The position numbers and the translations under genes were made by a program. A DNA stretch of 33,992 nucleotides from Pigoraptor chileana (Eukaryota; Opisthokonta; Filasterea). The notes beneath the pieces are model-generated. The model ran no database searches. It was not told where the DNA came from and saw nothing but the letters and a program-made list of their open reading frames with translations. Location of the stretch: positions 1-33,992 of the forward strand of contig CALSCR010002252.1 of the NCBI GenBank assembly GCA_943704495.1, read 5' to 3'. Positions 1 to 9,700 of the stretch are shown here, one piece after another. Within the stretch, counting starts at the first letter, position 1, and each line of letters starts with the position of its first letter.

Positions 1-108
1 GGGGGGGTGAAAAATGCAAAGTTTTGGCTCTGTTTTGAAGGCACTTCACTCGTGGGGCTGTCGTCACTCGTTTACCCCTTTAACGCCCGGCCTTCGTTGC
101 GTGTGCAG

Positions 109-1968
109 CAAACACTGTCGCAGGAAAAGGCGCTGTTTGATTTCAGGCAGGCCGATGTGCCTCCGCTGCTACTGATCCTCGACCGTCGTGACGATCCTGT
201 GACGCCACTGCTGACTCAGTGGACGTACCAGGTGTGTGCCTTGTTTGTGCCTCGTTTGCTCTTTGTCTGTATGTTTGGGAATTCAATTTCTGTGAGCGCC
301 GAAAGCTGTGTGCTGTTGTGTTGCCAATAGCTGTACTTGTGTTGACGCTGTTTTTTGCAATCTGTCATATCTTCCCCTCGTAACAAATTGTGCGTCTCCG
401 TCGTCAGGCAATGGTCCATGAACTCTTTGGCATCAAAAACAACCGCGTTATTTGCCCCGGCAAGAAAGAACGCGATGACAAGGTGTGTATTGTGGGCTGT
501 GGGCAGGTATCAGCCTTTGTCTTTGGCCTGCGTCGTTGTGTATGTCACTGCCGCTCTGTCTGTCTCTGTCTGTGTACCAATGTGCTTATGTGCTTTGTGG
601 GTGGCTACTGCTTCCTGCTGCAATTTCTCCTCGAGGAGTATTATCTTACTTCTTTTCATCTCGTCATTGTATCGTTTTATGTTTCCTTGTGTGCTTGTGG
701 GCGTGTGCTCGTAGAACTTGGAGATCATTCTATCTGCAGAGCAAGACGAATTTTACAGGGGCAACATGTACCAAAATTTCGGCGACATTGGTGCAAGCAT
801 CAAGAAGCTGGTCACGGAGTTCCAGGAGCGCACAAAGAGCCACCAGAATATTGAGACGATTGCGGACATGAAGGCGTTTGTGGAGAGCTATCCGCAGTTC
901 AAGCAGATGTCGGGAACGGTGTCAAAGCACGTGAATCTCGTTGGTGAAATGTCCCGCCTAGTTGACGAGGAGTCCCTGCTGCAGCTGTCGGAGGTTGAGC
1001 AGGAGCTGTCGTCGTCTGGTATCGACCACACCAACGCACTGCAGGTGCGTTTGCGTGTGAATTGCAGATAGCATGCGTGTGTGTGTGTGTGTGTGTGAGT
1101 ACATGTGGCTACAGACAGGTGTCGCTATGTGTGTTCATATTGAAGTTGGTGCCACGAACAATAATGTGGTCAATCGTCCCACGGCTAGGTTAGATTAGGG
1201 TTTTATTGTGGTTTTTATTTCGTCCTGTCTGCGCCTCGGCTGTGTTTGTTTCCCCTTTGTGTCTTGAACCAGAATGAAAGTAAGGGGGTATCCGGGTGTG
1301 ACGGCTGATGTTTCTGTTGCCGTCGGAACGCCTTTGCATTTGCAGAAAGTCCTCTCTGTGATCTCGGATCTCCAGACGTCGCCTGCCAACAAATTGCGTG
1401 TGGGGCTTCTCTATGCCCTCCGATACGAGCGCAACTCAAGCAACGATATTCCAGGCGTCATCGATGCACTCGCAAGGCATGGCGTCGGCCAAGATGCGCT
1501 GGGGGTACGCCTGCTCGCCTGCCAGAGACGCCGCCTTGTATCTTTCTGTTTACCTCCCGTTCGCGCGCTGTCACTTTTCGCTAGCTTACATTCATCCATT
1601 TTCTGTTGTCTCCGTTGCAAGCGCATTTGTGTGATCGGGCTTATGTTTCTGTCGTTGTAAGCGTACATGTGCACATGTGGGTGGTGTGTGTGTGTGAGTG
1701 TGTGTGCTCGACTGTGCTTGTTTTTGTCACGGCTATGCCGGCGAATGTTTGTGCGGCCCATACTGTCTGACAAAACCTGCATCTTTTTTTGCTTTTTCCG
1801 TGTTCTGTGTCTGTATTGCCTATCTATGTCACAATTTCAGCTGATGGGATCAGTGATCCAGTACGCGGGAAACAACGTCAGGAGCAGCGACTTGTTTGGC
1901 ACAAAGAGCATCATTTCAATGACAAAGAAAATCGCAAAGGGCCTCAAGGTGGGGAATGGTTTGCGTGC

Positions 1969-2002
<34 letters not shown>

Positions 2003-3049
2003 TCGGTCATTGATACCTGCACGCATAGTCAGCGGAATGGTTGTGGGCTGTGTGCCCCACCATATGTGCATGTGATGCATGCGGATGGAGGTGTATATAT
2101 GGGTGTGTCTCAGTCTATTGCAATCTATCTCGAGCTCTCTGAATCTTCCATCGCTTAGCACATTGTGTGCTTGTGTGAGTGTGGGTGTGGGTGTGGAATG
2201 CACTTTATCTTACCACGTTTACTCTGCTGTTTGTTGTTGCCATGTAGGGCGTTGAGAATATCTACACGCAGCACGAGCCGCTGCTGGCGGAGACGCTCGA
2301 TCAGCTTGTCAAGGGGAAGCTCAAGGACGTTGCTTTTCCCTTTGCCACCGCCAACCAGTTCCGCGACAGGTGCGTGTGCGGCTGTGTGGGATGTGCGCCC
2401 TGTGCCCATGTGTCTGTGTGTCTGTGTCTGTGTATTCATTAGCCTACTGATACCGCCCTCGAACCCAATAAACCGGCCCCCTTGCCCACGCAGGCCGCAG
2501 GATGTTATTGTGTTTATGGTCGGAGGCGCCACATTTGAGGAGTCGCGCACGGTCGACAAGTTCAACTCGACATTCCAGGGACTCCGCGTCATCCTTGCCG
2601 GAACGACTGTGCATAATTCAGAGAGGTGTGTGTGTGTGTGCTCGGTGTTGGGGTTATCGTGTAAAAAGAGTGCGTCATATTTTTTTTTCGGAAATTGTTT
2701 CTACCTCCAACTTGGTAGCGGGCGTGTGTTTTGTGTTTTTGTTTTTGTTTGTGTTTGCAACGTGTGTTTTTTCTGTTTGTGTTGGTTTTGTTTTTATCTG
2801 TGCTTGTTTTTCCCCTTCCCATCACGTCGTAGTTTGTGTGTCGAATCCCTTCGCGACTTTGTGATCATTGCGTGTGTTGTTGGCTTACTCTGTGTGATGT
2901 GATGGCTGACAATGTACTTTGCGTCTGTGTTCATGCGGACTTGCAGTTTTCTTGAGGAAGTCCGTCTTTCTGTGCAGCAGACGTCGGCTCTCTCTGGGGG
3001 TCGCTTCGGTGTGCAAAAAGCGCGCGCTATGGCCCGCACAAACCAGTAG
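109..3049 (+). CDS. VPS45: VPS45, Sec1/Munc18-family vesicle-fusion regulator (5' end outside window)
   Basis: Sec1/Munc18 protein that binds the Tlg2/syntaxin-16 SNARE and guides vesicle fusion at the trans-Golgi/endosome. Eight exons are in the window: 109-231, 408-482, 715-1044, 1346-1504, 1841-1948, 2248-2369, 2494-2625 and 2947-3049. They give 383 residues in one frame. Family landmarks appear in the expected order: [15 protein letters not shown] and [13 protein letters not shown] (split by intron 1), [77 protein letters not shown], and the end TTVHNSESFLEEV. The last exon ends in TAG. About the first third of the protein (family length about 570) is missing to the left. The acceptor at 107-108 is inferred, because the reading frame upstream of it does not resemble the family. 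Donors are GTGTGT, GTGCGT, GTACGC and GTGGGG. The gene converges on the laminin-like gene. Identity is very secure; the left boundary is less so. Confidence 0.95.
1077..1097 (+). repeat. (GT)n microsatellite in VPS45 intron 3
   Basis: An uninterrupted GT run about 30 bp inside intron 3 of VPS45. It is the first of several such runs that all read GT on the sense strand of the host gene. Confidence 0.9.
1974..2001 (+). repeat. (TG)n microsatellite in VPS45 intron 5
   Basis: About 14 TG units starting 25 bp downstream of the GTGGGG donor of intron 5. The repeat reads TG on the transcribed sense strand. Confidence 0.9.
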
Positions 3050-3737
3050 TAGTAACACGCCACCAGTAGTTGTAGCACGTGCCTTTGTTTCGCTGCTACC
3101 AATTGTTCTGCACTATCTAAACCGCGATAGCCTTCTTATGGATGGTGATTTCGCGTTTGTCATTGTGGGCGTTGTTTTTCCACATTCGTGCGTGAGCGCG
3201 TGCCTCGTTTGTTTGTGTTACTCTTGCGTCAGCGAACTTTCAATCGCCAAATACACAATATTCATCAGAATACTAATTTGCGCCCTGCATTAGTCGCGGC
3301 TGATCCGCACACTCTGAGTGCATTGGCTATCCTGTGGTGGCTCACCTGACATGCACACTCTAGATGGAATGAGATATGTACTACCGTGCACGAAAAGCCT
3401 CCATGTCGATGCAATTAATGCGGCACATACTATTGGGTGGGGCAACTTTTAGTCATTGTTACAATGTACTGCAGTCGCAATGGTACACACACAATCACCA
3501 CGAGCACATCCGGGGGATTCCAGCTGTGGCAACAAACGGACGACACACAGTTTGCACGAAGCGAGTGCATCAAAAAACGAGAAACACAACTCACATAAAA
3601 TAAGAAAAAATACAAAAACAAAGACTGCAGACGCTGCGTATTGCGCTGCCATTTTCTGTTGTTGCAATGGCAGTCAGTCAGGACCAGATGCACATAATGC
3701 CGACTTTGAAATCATGGCTCGACTCGAGTCGCTCTGT
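3050..3737. other. Convergent 3' spacer between VPS45 and the laminin-like gene
   Basis: No coding sequence can be supported here. It must hold the 3' UTRs and poly(A) sites of both flanking genes, which face each other. An A-rich stretch lies around 3570-3630. The reading frames present are short and resemble nothing I recognise. Confidence 0.7.
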
Positions 3738-6700
3738 TTATGCGTAAACGACCGTTGCGCCGGCACCAGCGATGATGGGAGCCGCAAAGTTGGTGGCGGC
3801 GTCGTTGACAATGAAGTTGACAAATGTCAGCCAAGCATCATTTGAAGTCACGGGCGTGATCTCAAAGTCAGCGGGGACGCCTCCGATAAATAGAGCGCTG
3901 TACTCGAGCGACTGGAAGGGTCCAGTCGTCGCGCCGCTGTCGACAACAGCCGCCTTGCCGTTCACAGACACGCTCAGGGTCAGCGCGAGTCCGGGGGAGA
4001 CAAGAGGATTGTTGACGTCCTTCTCCTGAGGAGCACCCACGACAACAATGTCAAGAGTGTCGCCACGCACGTAGGTCGCATCTACAGACACCGATCCCAG
4101 GAACATCTCATCGGCATGTGACGTATGCCACGAGAGCTTGAATGTCTTGCGGTTCACCTCGAGGACAATGAAACGATCACCCTCGTCGTCACGTCCGGCA
4201 AAAATGGCCCCAGAAATGTCCTGGCCGTCGACGATAGCCTTGGTCTTGATGGTGAACGAGTTGCCGAGAACGCGCACGGGGGCAAACGACGCAACGCCGT
4301 CGGGCTGGCGAAGCGCGAGGCGGGCGGCGGCACCACCAACGGGAGATACAATTGCGGGTGCAGGCGTCGAAGCAAACTTGGGCGTCTTAAGATCTTGCGG
4401 CACACCGTTGATCACAATGGCGGAAATGTCGACAGCGAGCGCGTTGGTGAGGAAATCGGGGACAATCGCCGTCGCAGTGACGAGCTTGCCAAAGTAGAGC
4501 GGGCCCGTGCTGTCAATGGTGGTGCCACCGGGCTGGTTGATGTCAATGTTCGTGTTCGAGTAGATGGGCACGTTGTTGCCCTCGGCAAACACCTCAAACT
4601 CGGCGTGGTTCTTGTTGATCGCAAGGCGTGCGCGATACACCTTGCCGTCAGACACAATAGGGCCGTCAAGGTTGCCAACAACCGTGTTGCCAGTAAACTT
4701 GTTCGTCTGTCCCACGCGGAACGTAAGAGCGGGCGAGGCGGTGAAGTAAAGGCGTCCGTCAGAGCCGACCTGGAGCGACGCATAGTCACCGGCAGCGGCA
4801 CCGGTCTTGACCACGGTGTCATAATACGACACAAAGAGCGTTCCGAGCCTGCTTGTCGTCGCAAATGTAACCTCCAGAGACCAGTCGACGAAGCGGTTGG
4901 GAGAATTCTTGGGGTACGCAAAGTACTGACCCGACGCAATGCGCAAGACATTCTTGATCTCGCAGTTGGCTCCAGAAAAGCCCTCAGGGCACGTGCAGGT
5001 AAACGAATCGGCCGCATCAGGGGCGCAAGTGCCGCCATTGTGGCAGGGTGCAGACTCGCACACGTCGATTGTCTTTTCGCAATTGTCGCCATAGAATCCA
5101 GGAGCGCAGAGGCATGTCGCAAAGAGGTCGTTTCCGATGCACGTGGCGCCGTTGAGGCAGGGGTTGGCCGTGTCGCAGAGATTGATGTTGTCGAAGCAGC
5201 GATCGGCAAGCTCAATCTGGTCGGGCCTGCAGTAGCACTGGTGGTTGTCACGGTCGAGGTTGCGGCACTTCTTGTTGCCGGGGCACGGCTTGGTACCGCA
5301 GGGCGTCGTCAGCGCTTCGAGCTCCGTCACGCGGTCATCGATCGACTTGAGTGACGCCAAAATGTTAGTAAGCGACTTGGTAATCGTCTGATCCACCACA
5401 ACATCAATCTTGTCGACGCGCGTGGTGAGTGCCACAATATCGCCCTCACTGCGCTTAATATCCGAATTGTGGACATCAAGCGCAGTCTTGGCATCACCGA
5501 TGTCGTTGGCAAGTTGGCCGACAGTCGTCTCGACAGTGTCCAGGCGGCCGTCAAAGGCGGTGGAGACATCCTCCGTGGCCTTGACGCGAACAGTCAGCGC
5601 AGCGAGGTTGTCCTCCGCCTGCTTGAGCTCGGCAGACTGCGTCTTGATTGCGAGATCAACAGTGACCTCATTCTCCTTCAGAGCGTCAATCGCATCGCCG
5701 TTCTCCATGAACTTCCCGTCAAGCGCCAACAACTGTGCCGAGGCATCCTCGTTATCCTTGACAAGCCCAGCAACCTTGGTGGTGAGCAATCCGAGATCGG
5801 TCTTCAGGGTATCCACATCCGTTTGCACTTCCGTGATGGCATTGTGCACGTTCGTCGACTGTTCCGTCAGTGCAGCATCGAGGTCCTTAATGTCCTGAGT
5901 CGCCGATTCGTAGCTCGCGGTGAGTGTGTTGAACTTGGTGACAACGTCGTTCGAGGCCGTGGCAATCGCTGCCTCCGCATCCTCAACCTTCTGGTTCGCA
6001 TCGGCAATGCTCGCACCAAGAGCGGCGAGGCTGGCGGTAAGGATGGATCCGTCCAGTCCAATGTACATCGACACAGTGCCGTTGATCTGCGTGAGGAGGT
6101 TCTCCGCAGCGGTGAGGCGGGCATTCTGCGGCAAAATCTGGTTCTTGTACAGATCTTGTGTGCACGAGTCGCACGGCGTGCACAGAACGTAAGTCTCGCC
6201 ACCGCTGACAAACGTTGTCTTCTTATACGTGATGTCGCACTGGCTGCACGTGGGGCCAACGTATCCCGTCTTGCAAGTGCAAGAATACTGGCCAACAGCT
6301 GTCTTAACATTGTTCGTCGCAGAGCAAGTGTCGCCGGGGTGAAGGTCAATGTCATTGTTGTTTCCGTCCTTCACGCGCACAACGCTCTGGCCGTTGCACT
6401 TGCACTTGAAGCACTTGTCCGCGAAGGTGACATCCTGGCGCGTGGCATCTCCGTAGTAACCATTCGAGCACTGCTCGCAGTTGGTGCCGGCAGTGTTTCC
6501 GAGGCAGTTCTGGCACGACTGGGTCGACTGAGCAAGGCAGTTGTCCGCGACGCCCGTAAGGTCGATATTGCTGTTGCACTTGCAGTCCTTGCACTCCTCA
6601 TACTTGCTGCATGATCCCTCAATGCACTTGGTGGCGTCGCCGTAATATCGAACGAAGTTGCAGGATGAGCAGCGAGCGTTCTTGTAGATGCTCTCATCGT

Positions 6701-9700
6701 TAATGAGGAGGCCGGTCTGGTAGTTGTTGCCGACAGTGTCTTCCTGGCAAGCGCACTGGACGAAGTTGTCTGCCTTCGTGTTGTCGGCCTTGATATTGTT
6801 GATGTTCGTGACGGTCATGAGGGCCATGTTGAGGACGCACTCGTTCGTCACAAGGGGAAAGGTCTGGTGCCAGCACTTGAGGGGCTGGCCGATAAGAGCA
6901 TCCGACATGGCGCCAAAGTTACGCGCCTTGGCGTGCGTAAAGCAGGGGCAAGCGCGGCACGGGATACCGAGATGGGGCGCGCCAAAGAAACCCTTCGAGC
7001 AGCGCTCACAGCGACTTCCCTCCTGGTTCGGCGGGCAGGTTGTGCAAATACCGGTGGTCTCCGCGCATTTGCCTCCGCTTCCAGAAAGGAAGCAGGCAAC
7101 GTTGCATGATGTGCACGCCGACGCAAGCGTTTGGCCAGCAGGGATTGCAGTTGCAAGGGCAAAGACACCGCAAGTATCGCCACCTGGCAGAGGATCGATG
7201 CGACGGAAGAAGTCGGTCTTGCAAGACTCGCATGCGAAAGCGGCGCCGTTCTGCGTGTTATCGGCACAGTTCGTGCACGCGCCCGTCAAGGAGTTGCAAG
7301 TGGTCGAGTGTGAGTTACACGCGCAAGGAATGCAGTTGACCTCCTTCATCGTTTCCAACTGAGGGGCCGTAAACGGGAACGTGAAGACCGAGGTGTTGAT
7401 AAAGTCGGCCTTGGGATTCGAAAGGTCGCGCTTCTTGCCGGTCGGGCACGTCTCGCACCGACTTGCAACACCGTTCGCAGTTCCGTCAGCACATCCAGAG
7501 CAAATACCCTTGTCCTTTGTGCAGGTGGATGAGTGACCGTAGCACCGCGTAGAGCAAGGGTCGCAAACGTTTCCAGGGACAAGCTTGACGTTCGGATTCG
7601 CGCGGATGAAGAAGTAGGTATCCGCGCACTCATCACAGTTGAAGTTAATTGTGTGAGACTCAGCCGTGCACGCGCACTGACCGCCGTCAGGGTTGCAGTT
7701 ATCGCGCTTGTCGTCCGTGAGACCGCCGTTACCAGCGCAATAGCAGATTCCATCGCACTTGAGGGTCTTCGGCCAAGGACCGGAACCCTTGCGGAAAAAT
7801 CCTGCCTTGCAAAGCTCGCAGTGGTCGCCCTCCGTGTTATCCTCGCAGTCGTGTCCGTTGTAGTTGCAGACACCCGTCGAAGGGTGGCACTCGTTGTCGA
7901 CAGAGGTCTTGTGATCGTTGCACTCGCACGCCTGGCAGGCCTTGCCGAGCGCAGCATCCTCATCAGAGCGCCAAAATCCCTTCTTGCAAACATCGCAATT
8001 GCGGCCTTCAACGTTCTTGTCCGGGTCGCAGAAGCAGTCGCCACCGAAAGGATTGCACAGACCCTTAGATCCTTCCGCGTAAGGCTCAGAGAAGGGTGTC
8101 AAAATCGCGCCAAGAGAGCAATGCGAGCAAGGCGAGCAATCGTCTGTCTTGTCCTCCTGGTCGCTATCGATGCCCTCGCGCCAGAAATCGGCCTCGCAGT
8201 ACTCGCAGCTGAAGCCAAATGTGTTGCCAGAGCACTCTTGCGGGTTACCCTCGGCGTCGTTCTCGCAATCGGCTGTGAGAACATCGCAAATGTCGCGGTC
8301 CTGATTCTTGCTATGAAGCTTCTTGTGACCAAAACACGCGCACGCATTGCAGGTCTGGCCGTCAACAGCGTTGCCGGTAGTGCTCGTGTAGCCTTCTTCA
8401 CAGAACTCGCAGCTGTCTCCAGTGACATGGTGAGTGGGATCGCATGTGCATCCACATCCAGCAGCGTTGCAAACGTCCTTCTTGGGATCAAATCCGTTCG
8501 GGCGAATCGAGTGGAGATTGCAGTTGCACTCCGTGCACGGAGCCCGGAGACACAAGGGGTCGAAAAAGTCGTAGCAGAGCGCACGGCAGTAGCCAGCGTT
8601 GCAGTCGTCGCAGTTGTCACCGTTCGTGTTCGTGTCAGGGTGGCAGTTGCAGACGCCAGAGACTGTGTTGCACGTGGTGCCAGAAGAGCCCTTCCACTGA
8701 CCGTCGCCGAGACCGTTGCAGTCGCACTGATTGCACGTCCACTGACCAAGCTGGGTGCACTCCTCGTTGAGCGCAGCGTCGGCGTCGCAGATCGCAGGTC
8801 CGAAAAAGTTCTGGAAGATCAATGCCTTCGTCTCCGGGTCAGGAAGAAGATCCTTGATGATGTCACCGAGGTCAGGATACTTGAACTTGGCGTCGAAGAT
8901 TTCAGTGGGAGTGATGAACGGGGTCGGAGGAGGCGCGTTCGGCGACTTGGCCTGAAAGTAACCGTTCTCGCAGACGTCGCACTTGTTGCCAGCGGTGCGG
9001 TGCTGGCAGTTATAGATCGCATCCTGATCGACAGTCTGCGCCCCAAAGGGCTGAGCAGAAAGCTCGGTGTGGCCGTATCCGGAACCAGCGGCGGCAACAA
9101 CAGAGCAAAGGCCGTTGGAAATATCGCAGGACTCGCTGTGTGCATTGCAAGCGCAAGACCCTTCAACGACGATACGCTCCACAGTGTAGAAGCGAGTGTT
9201 GAAGTCGAGAACCGTCGAGTCGTCCTGCATGTCAAGGAATTCGACACGTAGATAGCGGAAACCCAACATACCCGGGCGGGGGACGGCAAGGCTGCGAACA
9301 TAGCGAATAGTGTCGAACTTGAGCACACGGTTATTGTAACAGCCGAGAGGCTTCGTGTTGGGTGAGCAGAGGGCAGTGTTCGCAAATGACATTGCGGGCG
9401 TCAAGTCCGTGTACGCCTCTGCAGTCGTAAGGCGACCAGCAATCTTGAGGTAACGCGTGTTCGACGTATCCAACTTCAAACCGTAAATGAGCGAGGAAAG
9501 GGCAATGCTGTTGATCGAAAATTCCCCGTTGAGATCGATCTCGAACCGACGGTAGGTAGGGTCATTTCCGTATCCGTTATTGTTCGACTGGAACTTGCAC
9601 GATGAGGGGCGCGAGTCCGTCTTCAGCTGGCTGTCACCAAACGCACGAATCGAGCACTTTTGAGAAGTGTACTGAATCGTCTTGTCACCGCCGCCGTTAA

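Noticed and set aside
1185-1205. Telomere-like TTAGATTAGGG in a VPS45 intron
   Set aside because: Only one imperfect unit within a gene; not a telomere or interstitial array.
1837-2203. Frames encoding poly-(Cys-Val) or poly-(Thr-His) around GT repeats
   Set aside because: They are translations of microsatellites inside introns, not proteins.
4040-4090. RGD tripeptide in the second LG-like domain (TYVRGDTLD)
   Set aside because: It lies in a beta-strand-like context within the domain; a single RGD in 2675 residues is expected by chance and gives no evidence for integrin binding.
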